Positions 46,524-55,332 of a DNA stretch of 64,000 bases are shown one piece after another. Numbering within the stretch: the stretch's first letter is position 1; each line of letters starts with the position of its first letter. The notes under the pieces are model-generated. The model worked only from the letters and a program-made list of their open reading frames with translations. It did not search any database and had not been told where the DNA came from. Both the position numbers and the translations under genes were made by a program. This DNA comes from Streptomyces sp. NBC_00390 (lineage in GTDB: Bacteria > Actinomycetota > Actinomycetes > Streptomycetales > Streptomycetaceae): the NCBI RefSeq assembly GCF_036057275.1, contig NZ_CP107945.1:496001-560000 (forward strand), read 5' to 3'.

Positions 46524-47518
46524 TCATCGACATCCACGGGCACCTGTCCCCACCGGAGGCCGCCCAGCGCTTCCCCATGCCTCCCAGCCTGACGGACGTC
46601 GACGGAATGCTCGCCGCCCGCGCTCAGGCCGGGATCGACCTCACCATCATCGGCAGTCCGGTCGGCGCCGGCGCGATGGCCCGAGTCCCCGGCGTCGACA
46701 ACTACGCACAGCCCCGGGACCGTCTGAGACGGTTCCACGACTGGATGTCCGGCCTGTTCGCCTCCTTCCCGGACCAGTTGCGCGGGTACGTGTACGCCAA
46801 CCCCTTCGGCGACGACGATCATCTGGAAGGGGTCCGGGAGACGCTTGCAGACCCTGGCTTCGTGGGTCTGATCACCACGTCCAGCGTCCACGGCGAGCTG
46901 CTCGGCTCTCCGCGCGCCGACTCCTTCTTCGCGCTTGCCGCCGAGACAGGAGTGCCGGTCCTGGTGCACGCCCCGGCCGAACCGATCGGCACGGAGCGGG
47001 TCGACAACGTCGGCTTCGTGGAGCAGATCGGCCGGTTCGGCGACGTCACCATGGGCATGGCCATGATCGCGTTCGCGGGATGGCTGGAGAAGTATCCCGG
47101 CCTGCGGCTGATCGGTGCCACCGGCGGCGGCGCGATCGCGCTGCTGCCGGAGCGCCTGCAGACGGCGGCGCGTCCGCGGCACTGGGGCGGGGGCGCGCCG
47201 GCGGCGCCGTCCTCCACCCCGGCGGCCGGCGCGCCGCCATCGGCCCCGCCGTCCGCCACCCCGCAGGCGGCCGACCCGGCCGCCGCACTGCGGCGCATGT
47301 ATGTCGACACCAGTCCGTTCAGCCCGGCGCACCTCGGCCTCAACGCGGAGGTGCTGGGGCCCGAGCGGATGCTCTTCGGCACCGACTCGCCGCCGATGTC
47401 CGCGCCGCTGGAGGAATCCATCCGCATGATCGAGAAGCTGCCTGTCGACAAAGCGTCCCAGCAGCTCATTCTCGGCGGCAACGCCGAGGCCATCTTCGAC
47501 CTCAGGAGCCGTCCGTGA
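46520..47518 (+). CDS. Amidohydrolase (ACMSD-like decarboxylase family)
   Basis: 332 aa, ATG start (ATGA overlap). Metal ligands HxH in IIDIHGHLSPP, His in VLVHAPAEP and Asp in LFGTDSPP match the ACMSD/amidohydrolase-2 family. The usual catalytic His of the AHGGG motif is Thr here (GATGGGAIALLPERL). About 40 Pro/Ala/Ser-rich residues (about 218-258) are inserted before MYVDTSPF. It may be a hydratase or decarboxylase with altered chemistry. Confidence 0.85.
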   Translation: MIIDIHGHLSPPEAAQRFPMPPSLTDVDGMLAARAQAGIDLTIIGSPVGAGAMARVPGVDNYAQPRDRLRRFHDWMSGLFASFPDQLRGYVYANPFGDDDHLEGVRETLADPGFVGLITTSSVHGELLGSPRADSFFALAAETGVPVLVHAPAEPIGTERVDNVGFVEQIGRFGDVTMGMAMIAFAGWLEKYPGLRLIGATGGGAIALLPERLQTAARPRHWGGGAPAAPSSTPAAGAPPSAPPSATPQAADPAAALRRMYVDTSPFSPAHLGLNAEVLGPERMLFGTDSPPMSAPLEESIRMIEKLPVDKASQQLILGGNAEAIFDLRSRP

Positions 47519-48759
47519 CCACTGTGGAAAGTCCGGCCACCGCAGCCGAGCGGTGCACCCCGGAGTTCAGGCGCAACCCGCACCCCGTGTACGCCGACCT
47601 CCGGGAGACGGCACCCGTCTGTCCCATGCGACCGCCTCACGGCATCGACACGTACCTGATCACGCGGTACGAGGACGCACGGGCTGCCCTGGCGGACCCT
47701 CGGCTGAGCAAGGACATGTACGGGGCCATGGACGCGTACCGGAGGATCTTCGGTGACTCGTCGGTGGCTCTGGACGATCACATGCTCAACGCCGACCCGC
47801 CCAAGCACACCCGGCTGCGCAAGCTGGTCAACACCGCATTCACCCCGCGACGCGTGGAGTCGCTGCGGCCGCAGATCCAGGACCTCGTCGAGACACTGCT
47901 CGACGCGTGCCCGACCGGGCAACCGGTCGACCTGCTGCCGACGTTCGCGTTCCCGCTGCCGATCATCGTGATCTGCGAGCTGCTCGGCGTACCGCCGGAC
48001 GAGCGGGCGCAGGTGCAGCAGTGGTCCACCACGGTGGCGCAGACCGGGTTCAGCAAGGAATCCAGGCACGCCCAGCAGAAGGCGGAGCAGAGCCTGCACG
48101 CGTACTTCACGGATCTCCTCGCGCGCAAGCGCAGCCGCCCGGGTGAGGACCTGCTCAGCGCCCTGATCACAGCGCGCGACGATGACGGCGGGCTCAGCGA
48201 GAACGAGCTGGTCTCGACAGCGTTTCTGCTGATGTTCGCGGGTCACAAGACGACCGCGTACCTCATCGGCAACGCCGTCCACCATCTCATCACCCACCCT
48301 GCACAGCTCCGCGCGGTGCAGCAGAACCCGGACCTGGTCGGACCGGCGGTGGAGGAGGTGCTGCGGTACGACGGCTCGGTGGAGAGCGCGACGTTCCGTC
48401 ATGCGACCGAGGCTGTGGAGATCGCCGGGACGCGGATTCCGAAGGGCGCCCTGGTTCAGATCGCGCTCACTTCGGCCAACCGTGACCCGCGCAAGTTCGA
48501 ATCCCCTGATCAGCTGGACGTGACACGGCAGGGGAACGCCCAGAATGCCCATCTGGGTTTCGGTCACGGCATTCACTACTGCCTGGGAGCGCCGCTGGCC
48601 AGGCTGGAGATGCAGCTCGCGCTCACCGGTCTGTTCGACCGGTTCCCGAGGGTGGCTCTGGCCGACCCGACGCGGGAGGCGCCCTGGATGGAAGTGCCGT
48701 TCCCGGCCTTCCGCGGTCTCTCGGAGCTGTCCGTCGTGCTCGAGCCGGCCACGCCGTGA
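47515..48759 (+). CDS. Cytochrome P450
   Basis: 414 aa from a GTG overlapping the amidohydrolase stop (GTGA). The I-helix oxygen-binding motif is FAGHKTTAYL, the K-helix ExxR is EEVLR, and the heme loop is FGHGIHYCLGAPLAR with its Cys. The size and motifs match soluble bacterial class I P450s (CYP105/107-like). No ferredoxin gene is adjacent. As the last gene of the cassette it likely hydroxylates or couples its product. Confidence 0.95.
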   Translation: MTTVESPATAAERCTPEFRRNPHPVYADLRETAPVCPMRPPHGIDTYLITRYEDARAALADPRLSKDMYGAMDAYRRIFGDSSVALDDHMLNADPPKHTRLRKLVNTAFTPRRVESLRPQIQDLVETLLDACPTGQPVDLLPTFAFPLPIIVICELLGVPPDERAQVQQWSTTVAQTGFSKESRHAQQKAEQSLHAYFTDLLARKRSRPGEDLLSALITARDDDGGLSENELVSTAFLLMFAGHKTTAYLIGNAVHHLITHPAQLRAVQQNPDLVGPAVEEVLRYDGSVESATFRHATEAVEIAGTRIPKGALVQIALTSANRDPRKFESPDQLDVTRQGNAQNAHLGFGHGIHYCLGAPLARLEMQLALTGLFDRFPRVALADPTREAPWMEVPFPAFRGLSELSVVLEPATP

Positions 48760-48795
48760 CGGGCACCGGGGGCTGACGGCATCCTCATGCCGTCG

Positions 48796-48831
48796 TCGGG
48801 CGGGCCGGGCCTCAGGCCCCGGCCCGCCCGA
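48796..48831. terminator. Bidirectional terminator
   Basis: A perfect 14-bp stem (48796-48809 with 48818-48831) and 8-nt loop between the convergent P450 and HATPase genes. Confidence 0.8.
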
Positions 48832-48879
48832 TCAGCATCACGGCCCCTCGCACCGGCCGGCGGCCGGCGGTCGGTGGGT

Positions 48880-49458
48880 TCACCAGCGACCGGTCGCGTG
48901 GGGCAGGAAGTGCATCACGGGGCAGGCGTCGGCCAGGCATGTGGCGAGGTCAGCGCTGTCCGCGGCGTCGGCGGCGGGGAAGACCGCCCGGACCTCCTTG
49001 CCCCGTACGGGCGCCCGGCGCACCTGCAGGGTGCCCCCTGCCTCGCGGGCGAGGCTGTCGACGATCATCAGGCCCCGTCCGCAGTCCTGCCCGGGGTCGG
49101 CCGCAAGGGGCGGCTGCGGCAGGAAGGGGTGCTCGTCGTGCACGGCCAGTACGAGCGTCGTCCCGGTTCTGGTGAGCATCACCGTGGTCCTGGCCGAATA
49201 CGGAACGGCGTGTCGTGCGGCATTGCCGACCAGCTCGGAGATCACGAGCGATGCCGTGTGCAGCCCGTCGTCGTGCAGCCCCCATTCCCGCAGCACGCGA
49301 GCCACTCGCCGCCGGGCCACGGGGACCTCTGCGGCTTCGGCGGACACGGTGAAGACATGGACACACGCGGCGTCGCCCGGCCCGCGGCGAGAGGTGAGGA
49401 CACGGTGTGCGACGGTGCCGCGCCGCGCCGCGGACGGATTCGAGACGGTGGTTCGCAT
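48880..49458 (-). CDS. HATPase_c anti-sigma-factor-like ATP-binding protein
   Basis: 192 aa, ATG start. The GHKL motifs are visible: N-box ELVGNAARHA, G1 VHDEHPFLP and G2 GRGLMIVDSLA. This is the RsbW-like family abundant in streptomycetes, which binds sigma factors or acts in partner-switch regulation. It might pair with the SpoIIE phosphatase at 41983-44052. Confidence 0.9.
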   Translation of the reverse strand: MRTTVSNPSAARRGTVAHRVLTSRRGPGDAACVHVFTVSAEAAEVPVARRRVARVLREWGLHDDGLHTASLVISELVGNAARHAVPYSARTTVMLTRTGTTLVLAVHDEHPFLPQPPLAADPGQDCGRGLMIVDSLAREAGGTLQVRRAPVRGKEVRAVFPAADAADSADLATCLADACPVMHFLPHATGRW

Positions 49459-49928
49459 AGCGATTCCCGGTGGTTTGCTCTGCAGGTTTACGGCGGGCTG
49501 TTGGACCGCTCATTCGAGGGGCGTGCCCTCTGACCGGTGACGTGTCACGCTGCGTCGCCTGCCGCCCACGGCCGGTTCCCCGGACTCGGAGGGAATTCCA
49601 CCCGACCTGCGTTCGACATTGCCGAACTCTAATCAGATTTTCACCGGCCGACAAGGGGTCGTACCGATGCATATGCCTCCGCCGGTCGTCCCGCGCGTCG
49701 ACAACGGAAGATCACTACCGGAAACTGATCTTGACCGGTTTCCGGCCGAATGCGGTGACACGCAGTCAGGCGATGTGGAAACGCCGCCTCCTGGGCGTAC
49801 GGCAGGATGACAGGTCGCACAACGGCACTCCACGAACACGCAGGTGACTAGGTGACGACACACCACACACGGCTCATAGCGGCAAGCTCCGCCGCACGCA
49901 CCCTTCCAGGTGCCACGGGAGGGGAGAG
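49459..49928. other. Long intergenic region
   Basis: 470 nt between divergent genes. It holds an inverted repeat CCGGAAAC (49718) / GTTTCCGG (49738) and a weak 47-codon frame at 49668-49810 (ATG after AAGGGG) that I do not accept as a gene. The mscS ribosome-binding site (GGGAGGGGAGAG) ends it. Confidence 0.45.
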
Positions 49929-51029
49929 GTGAACCGTGCTCTCGCCCTGCACGACCTGATCGTCGCCGGCATCGCTCTGGCCGCGGGCATCGCGGCCGCC
50001 GCGCTGTCGCGTGTGATCCTGAAATGGCTCGGCGTACGGGCCGACAGAACCCGCTGGAGCGGCGACGACATCATCGTCGCCGCCCTGCGGGCACTGCTTC
50101 CCTGGGCCGCGATCACCGGCGGCGCGGCGGTCGCGGCCTCGGCGCTCCCCCTGACTGCCCGGGTCGAGCGCAACGTCACCATGGCGCTGACCGCCGTTCT
50201 CATCGTGGCCGCGACGCTCACCGTCGGGAGGATCGTCGCCGGCCTGGTGCAGGCCCTGGCCAACTCCAGGACGGGTGTCGCCGGGTCGGCCACCATTTTC
50301 GTGAACATCACGCGCGTCGTGGTCCTGGCCATCGGCTTCCTCGTCGTACTGGAGACCCTCGGCATCTCCATCGCGCCGCTGCTCACCGCGCTGGGCGTGG
50401 GCGGTCTGGCGGTGGCCCTGGCCCTGCAGGACACCCTGGCCAACCTCTTCGCCGGTGTGCACATCCTGGCTTCCAGAACGGTGCAGCCCGGTGACTACAT
50501 CAGGCTCAGCAGCGGGGAGGAGGGCTACGTCGTCGACATCAACTGGCGCAACACCGTGGTGCGCACGCTCTCCGAGAACCTGGTGATCATCCCCAACACG
50601 AAGCTGTCCGGCACGAACATGACCAACTACCACCAGCCCGAGCGGCAGATGACGCTCAACGTCCAGGTGGGGGTCGGCTACGACAGCGACCTGGATCATG
50701 TCGAGAAGGTCACCACCGAGGTCGTCGAGAGCGTCATGGCCGATGTCGCCGGCGCCATCCCCGACCATGAACCGCTCATCCGTTTCCACACCTTCGGCGA
50801 CTCCAGGATCGGCTTCACGGTGATCCTGGGGGTCGGGGAATTCAGCGACCAGTACCGGATCAAGCACGAGTTCATCAAGCGACTGCACCGGCGCTATCGG
50901 GCCGAGGGCATCAGCATTCCCGCCCCGAGGCGGAGCGTTGTCATGCAGCCGGCCGAGCTGCCGATTCCGGACCCGCGCTCGGCCACAGAGCCGATGACCG
51001 CCCCGACGCACCACAGCCCGATCGTCTGA
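49929..51029 (+). CDS. MscS-type mechanosensitive channel
   Basis: 366 aa from a GTG with GGGAGGGGAG upstream. Four N-terminal transmembrane helices are followed by the pore helix and beta domain: LLTALGVGGLAVALALQDTLANLFAGVHILASRTVQPGDYIRL is the MscS signature. GYVVDINWRNTVVRTLSENLVIIPNTKLSGT follows. It releases solutes on hypo-osmotic shock. Confidence 0.93.
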   Translation: MNRALALHDLIVAGIALAAGIAAAALSRVILKWLGVRADRTRWSGDDIIVAALRALLPWAAITGGAAVAASALPLTARVERNVTMALTAVLIVAATLTVGRIVAGLVQALANSRTGVAGSATIFVNITRVVVLAIGFLVVLETLGISIAPLLTALGVGGLAVALALQDTLANLFAGVHILASRTVQPGDYIRLSSGEEGYVVDINWRNTVVRTLSENLVIIPNTKLSGTNMTNYHQPERQMTLNVQVGVGYDSDLDHVEKVTTEVVESVMADVAGAIPDHEPLIRFHTFGDSRIGFTVILGVGEFSDQYRIKHEFIKRLHRRYRAEGISIPAPRRSVVMQPAELPIPDPRSATEPMTAPTHHSPIV

Positions 51030-51057
51030 GGCGGCCGGCCTGCATCGGTCGGCGCCA

Positions 51058-51111
51058 CCGTCCCGGGGTGCGGCCCGCCTGCTCGGGCAGGCGGGCCGCA
51101 CCCCGGGACGG
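51058..51111. terminator. Long perfect hairpin terminator
   Basis: A 25-bp perfect stem (51058-51082 with 51087-51111) and a TCGG tetraloop, 28 nt after the mscS stop. It separates mscS from the broken histidine kinase. Confidence 0.88.
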
Positions 51112-51183
51112 GCACTCGAGCCCTGGCCCGGGATGCACATCGCCCTGCGTGAAGGCGGCGCGCCGGCGCAGAGCTCAACGATT

Positions 51184-52078
51184 CGCACCGGACCCGGTCG
51201 AGCGCGTGGCGCACCTTGTCCGGCACGGGACCGGGGTGGAGCAGGGCCAGCTCCGCGTGGCCGCGGATCGAGGCGACGGGTGTGCGCAGCTCATGGCCGG
51301 CATCCGCGGCGAACCTCCGCAGCCGTTCCTCGCTCACGTGTCTGCGGGCGAGCGAGTCCTCGACATGCCGGAGCATCCGGTTGAACACGCTCCCGACCTG
51401 GCCCACCTCGGTGCGGGGATCGGTGTCCGGGACCCGCGGCGGCACGGCGACTTCGCCACCGGCGAGCGGCAGTTGGGCCACCCGGGACGCTGTCGCGGCC
51501 ACCCGGCGCAGCGGACGCAGCGAAAGCCTCACCCACGCTGCTCCCGCGATTCCTGTGGCCAGCAGCGCCGCCCCGAACACGATCGCCTCGACCAGCTGCA
51601 GCCTCTGCACGGTGTCCTCGACGGGCTGGAGCGGCAGGCCTGTGATCAGTACGTCGCCCGCGGGCCCCTGACGCCTATCACCCGGTAGTCATGCAGCGTG
51701 GACAGCCGGATGGTGCGGCCTTTGCCGTTGCCCGGTACGTCCACCAGTTCACGGCGGTCGGCGGCGGTGAGCGCGACACCCGTCTCGGTCTGGTCGCGTA
51801 CGACGGCGGCCTGGGTGACCGTACCGCCCAGCACACAGGCACCGAAGGTCCCTGTGGCCTGTCCCCGGGTGTCAGGGCCGCCGTCGCCGCGCAGCTTCCT
51901 GGCGGGGTCGAGGCTCGCGGGAAAATGGTTGCCGACCGCCGTCAGCTGCTGGTCCAGCCGCCGGACGAGGAAGCCCTCGAGCGCGGTGGTCGTCGCCAGA
52001 CCGACGGCTCCACAGCTCACCGCCAGCAGCACGACCAGGCCGATCGTCAGCCGGGCCCGGAGGCTGCGGACCGCCGGG
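51184..52078 (-). pseudogene. Histidine kinase remnant (frameshifted, both ends lost)
   Basis: Frame 1 runs from about 52078 (VRSLRARLTIGLVVLLAVSCGAVGL, first membrane helix) through the extracellular sensor region to a stop at 51646. The protein then resumes one frame over (AGDVLITGLPLQPVEDTVQRLQLVEAIVF, HAMP, then HELRTPVASIRGHAELALL). So a one-base indel lies near 51657-51668. The HATPase domain is missing: similarity stops near 51184 after HALDRVRCES. Upstream there is no start codon; an in-frame stop sits at 52086. The kinase is therefore dead. Its response regulator is absent from the window. Confidence 0.82.
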
Positions 52079-52082
52079 ACAG

Positions 52083-52253
52083 GGCCACCTCACCGAGGTC
52101 GACGCCCTGGCCACGGCCGCCTTCGCGATGGGCGACGCCGCTCGTGCCTGGCTCCGGTCCGTGGAAGGTGTCGAGGCGTTCGCCGTCACGGCCGACGACA
52201 GCGCCTGGTGGACCCCCGGGTTCACGATCCACAGAGCCGGCCCTCAGCAGTAG
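52083..52253 (+). pseudogene. ApbE (FAD:protein FMN transferase) C-terminal remnant
   Basis: An open 57-codon tail reads GHLTEVDALATAAFAMGDAARAWL, then GVEAFAVTADDSAWWTPGF and a TAG. LTExDALATAAFAMG is the conserved end of ApbE. The front of the gene is replaced by the kinase remnant at about 52080. In streptomycetes an ApbE gene often sits with ferric-reductase-like and FMN-binding genes near a two-component pair, so one deletion could have fused both. Confidence 0.78.
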
Positions 52254-52262
52254 GACGCAACG

Positions 52263-53285
52263 TCAGCGAGTGGTGAGGACCATCCGGAACCGCGCGGCGC
52301 CGGACATCATCTTCCGGTACGCCTCGGCGGCCTGGTCCAGAGGCAGGATCTCGACCATCGGGCGGATGCCGTGCAGGGCGCTGAACGCCATGGTGTCCTG
52401 CACGTCCTGCGCGGTTCCGGAGGGGTGCCCGCGGATGATCCTGCCGCTCATGAGCAGCTGGTTCGGGCCGATCCCCAGCGGGTCCGCGTCCGCGCCGACG
52501 ACCACGAGCTCGCCGCGGGGGGAGAGCCCATCCGCGGTCGCCGTGATGGCGTCGGAGTTGGCGGCGGTGGCCAGGACCACTTTCGCGCCGCCGAGGGAGC
52601 GGAGCGCGTCCGCGACGGGCGTGTCCGCCGTGCTGTCGATGTAGTGGTGCGCGCCGAGCTGCTTGGCGAAGTCGGCCTTTCCCGATCCACGGGCGATGGC
52701 CACGGTCTCGAAGCCCATGGCCGCCGCATACTTCACCGCCAGATGGCCGAGGCCCCCGATACCGAGCACGGCGACCAGATCGCCCGGCCGTGCGGAACTG
52801 CGCCGCAGCCCGTTGTACGTGGTCACCCCCGCGCAGGCGAGGGGTGCCGCATCGGTCGCCGTCAGCGCGTCGGGGATCCGCGCCAGGGCGTCCTGCGGTG
52901 CGACCACCTTCTCGGCGTACCCCCCGTCGTACGCCCACCCCGGAACCTTCAGGTTCTCGCACACGATGAAGTCACCCTGTCTGCAGGGCGTGCAGTGGCC
53001 GCAGCTGCCGCCGAACCAGCCCACCGCCACCCGGTCGCCCACCTGCCAGCCGCTGTGCGTCCCCTCGCCGAGCTCCTCGATGCGCCCGGCGATCTCATGC
53101 CCGGCGACCAGAGGAAAACGGACGCCAGGCAACAGGGCGTCCACGAAAGCGACGTCACTGTGACAGATCCCGCAGGCGTCCACGGCGATCCGTACGTGGC
53201 CGGGGCCCGGCTGCGGTACCTCACGCTCGACGATCTCGAACGGACCGCCGGCGGCGGCCACCTGTACGACTCGATGGGTGCTCAT
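52263..53285 (-). CDS. Zinc-dependent alcohol dehydrogenase
   Basis: 340 aa, ATG start. Catalytic zinc ligands are in CGICHSD and GHEIAG, and structural zinc cysteines in CGHCTPCRQGDFIVCEN. The Rossmann loop is LGIGGLGHLAVKYAAAMG. It matches the AdhA-like medium-chain dehydrogenases that oxidise simple or aromatic alcohols with NAD(P). Confidence 0.95.
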   Translation of the reverse strand: MSTHRVVQVAAAGGPFEIVEREVPQPGPGHVRIAVDACGICHSDVAFVDALLPGVRFPLVAGHEIAGRIEELGEGTHSGWQVGDRVAVGWFGGSCGHCTPCRQGDFIVCENLKVPGWAYDGGYAEKVVAPQDALARIPDALTATDAAPLACAGVTTYNGLRRSSARPGDLVAVLGIGGLGHLAVKYAAAMGFETVAIARGSGKADFAKQLGAHHYIDSTADTPVADALRSLGGAKVVLATAANSDAITATADGLSPRGELVVVGADADPLGIGPNQLLMSGRIIRGHPSGTAQDVQDTMAFSALHGIRPMVEILPLDQAAEAYRKMMSGAARFRMVLTTR

Positions 53286-53361
53286 CTGGATCTCTCCCGG
53301 GTAGCACGAGGCGCGTAGCTATCAGCACACCAGCTCGGGACCGATCACGCGCGCCAAGCCG

Positions 53362-53380
53362 GGTGAGCAGCCGGCTCACC
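53362..53380. promoter_or_regulatory. Inverted repeat GGTGAGC/GCTCACC
   Basis: Perfect 7-bp arms with a 5-nt spacer, 77 nt upstream of the alcohol dehydrogenase start. It lies in the gap to the LysR-like gene and could be an operator of the dehydrogenase or a short terminator. Confidence 0.35.
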
Positions 53381-53562
53381 TCGCGGAGCTGCGTCGAAGG
53401 GCCGACGGCGTCAGATCCGGGTGCACCTCGCAAGCTCGGCAGCCCGGCGGACCAGGCCACGGGCCACGGTCTTGGCGGCGCGACACCGCATCCCGGCGGC
53501 ATGCCCTGCAGGCGGCCCCTCCCGTCCCCAGTGCCGGTACTGACTGCCGGCACGGGCCGAGG

Positions 53563-54312
53563 CTACGACCGGCGGCGAGGTTTGCCGCGCTTGCCGCCCT
53601 TGGGGCCGCCGGCACCGCTCCGAGGGGTCTTGCCGGCTGCGGGCTTGCGCTGTGCACCGCCCTTGTCGGAGGGCTTGCGCTTCGGCTGGGCCGGGGCCGG
53701 GGGGCGACCCCGTGTGCTGTTGACGGTCCGCCCGCGGACGATCCCGATGAACTGCTCGACCAGGTCGGTGGTCGCATCCTGCGGCCACGACAGTGCGATA
53801 CGCGACTCGGGAGCGTCCGAGACCGGCCGATAGGTGAGGTCCTTGCGGTGGTGCAGGCGGGCGAGTGACTGGGGGACGACGAGAAGTCCCACCCCTGCCG
53901 CCACCAGTTCGACGGCATCCGCCGTCGTGGCGGGGCGCTCGATCGCGGGCCGTCCCGGCAGACGCTCCCAGCCGAGGACGTCGTCGAGGGGATGCAGCAC
54001 GATGTCGTCGGCAAGATCCTCGGCGGACACCTCGTCGACCGCCGCCACGACATGGTCCTTCGGGACCACGACCACCGTCGTCTCGGTGTAGAGAGGGATC
54101 GCGCTGAGGTCCGTCCGGTCGACCGGCAGCCGTACGAAACCCGCGTCGGCGCCGCCGCCGCGCAGCATGTCGAACGCCTCAGCGGCGGGTACCCCGATGA
54201 GGTTCAGTGGGACTCCGGGCAGCCGCTCGTTCCAGATCCGCACCCACTTCGTGGGGGTCACTCCCGGGACGTAGGCGAGCCGGAACGAAGGGGGTACTTC
54301 CGAGCCTGTCAC
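53563..54312 (-). CDS. LysR-type substrate-binding domain protein without HTH
   Basis: 249 aa from a GTG at 54312. The sequence begins with the LysR effector domain (FRLAYVPGVTPTKWVRIWNERLPGVPLNL, VAAGVGLLVVPQSLARL) and has no DNA-binding helix-turn-helix. The last ~45 residues are a basic Lys/Arg/Pro-rich tail (KRKPSDKGGAQRKPAAG). It is divergent from DUF5997, a pairing I recall as common in actinobacteria. It could act as a coregulator or bind nucleic acid through its tail. Confidence 0.85.
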   Translation of the reverse strand: MTGSEVPPSFRLAYVPGVTPTKWVRIWNERLPGVPLNLIGVPAAEAFDMLRGGGADAGFVRLPVDRTDLSAIPLYTETTVVVVPKDHVVAAVDEVSAEDLADDIVLHPLDDVLGWERLPGRPAIERPATTADAVELVAAGVGLLVVPQSLARLHHRKDLTYRPVSDAPESRIALSWPQDATTDLVEQFIGIVRGRTVNSTRGRPPAPAQPKRKPSDKGGAQRKPAAGKTPRSGAGGPKGGKRGKPRRRS

Positions 54313-54372
54313 TCCGCCAAGGTTACCGGTCGTGGTCGGAGGTGGCGCACGCGCTCGAATACTCTGGACACC

Positions 54373-54777
54373 ATGACGTCGCACCAGAGCGCCCAGACGA
54401 TGAAGCCCGCAACCGCGGCCAAGAAGCTGGGCGTGTACCTCGAGGCCACCCCCGCCGAGTTCCAGGAGGGTGTCGTCTCGCGCACCGAATTGAACGCGCT
54501 GCAGGCCGATCCGCCCGAGTGGCTGCTGGAACTGCGCCGCAACGGTCCGCATCCGCGACCGGTGGTCGCGGCGAAGCTCGGCATCTCCATCTCGGGTCTC
54601 GCCCGTGGCGGAATCACGGACGCCCTCACCACGGAGCAGATCGACGCGCTGAAGCGGGACCTTCCCGAGTGGCTGCAGAAGGAACGCGCCACCCAGGCCG
54701 AGGTTCGCAAGGAAGCGGCTCGCATCAAGGAGAGGAACGTGGCGCGCGGCGATCAAGGGGGCCAAGCGGGCTCCTGA
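54373..54777 (+). CDS. DUF5997 family protein
   Basis: 134 aa, ATG start; a second ATG at MKPATAAKKLGVYL may be used. Conserved segments are KLGVYLEATPAEFQEGVVSRTEL, PPEWLLELRRNGPHPRPVVAAKLGISISGLARGG and LPEWLQKERA. The middle looks like a helix-turn-helix. It is divergent from the LysR-like protein. Function unknown. Confidence 0.85.
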   Translation: MTSHQSAQTMKPATAAKKLGVYLEATPAEFQEGVVSRTELNALQADPPEWLLELRRNGPHPRPVVAAKLGISISGLARGGITDALTTEQIDALKRDLPEWLQKERATQAEVRKEAARIKERNVARGDQGGQAGS

Positions 54778-55332
54778 CCCGAGCACGGGCGCGGGGGCCC
54801 GCCAGTGATCGTTCGGTGCCACATGTGCCGAACGGCCACTGTCGACGGAGCGCCGGCGTCGATCGACGGTCTGCAGGCGCTCGCCTGACGAACTACGGAC
54901 ATTTCACGGCCATGTGCGTGGTGAACGGGCGGTCCGCGCACCGTCGTTGCACCTCGACCGCTCGGTCCCTGCGACGCCGTGTTCGGGGCGGATCTCGGTC
55001 CTGAGCCGACCTGTTACTGCTTACAGCGTGAAGCCGGCGGGCGGACGGGTGTGTTCACCGTCCGCGTCACCGTCTTCGGTTCCGGCGCTGGACATGCTGA
55101 AGCCCGCCTCGAAGGCGATCGGCGAACCAGCTTCCGTACGGGCCGCTTTCGCCACGAGCTCCTCGTTCGGTGTCCGTACACCGAGCGCTGTGGACGACAC
55201 GGCCTTCCCGGTCGACGAGCCCGCGCTCTCAGCCGTTCCGCCGGAACTCCTGTAGCCGGCCTACGGCATTCATCGCTGCGGCATCCACAGGGTCCGGCCT
55301 CGGGTTCCGTCGCCCGATGTGGCCGGTGCGAC
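54778..55332. other. Long intergenic region with a possible small ORF
   Basis: 555 nt without a recognised gene. On the minus strand a 59-codon frame runs from a GTG at 55200 to a TAA at 55021 (segments LGVRTPNEELVAKAARTEAG and IAFEAGFSMSSAGTEDGDAD). It has a GGGAAGG motif close to the start, but its codon bias is weaker than that of the neighbours, so I do not call it. Confidence 0.4.

Noticed and set aside
45304..48759. A full biosynthetic gene cluster around the P450 cassette
   Set aside because: No polyketide, peptide or terpene synthase, RiPP precursor or transporter lies within the window; only the four-gene cassette can be supported.
49668..49810. Small ORF of 47 codons upstream of mscS
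   Set aside because: It has an acceptable ribosome-binding site but a Pro-rich, unrecognisable product overlapping a possible regulatory repeat; evidence is too weak.
50894..51184. Continuation of the histidine kinase frame downstream of the HisKA region
   Set aside because: The sequence after HALDRVRCES is Arg/Pro/Ala noise with no HATPase motifs and runs through the terminator hairpin and mscS, so the kinase is treated as truncated.
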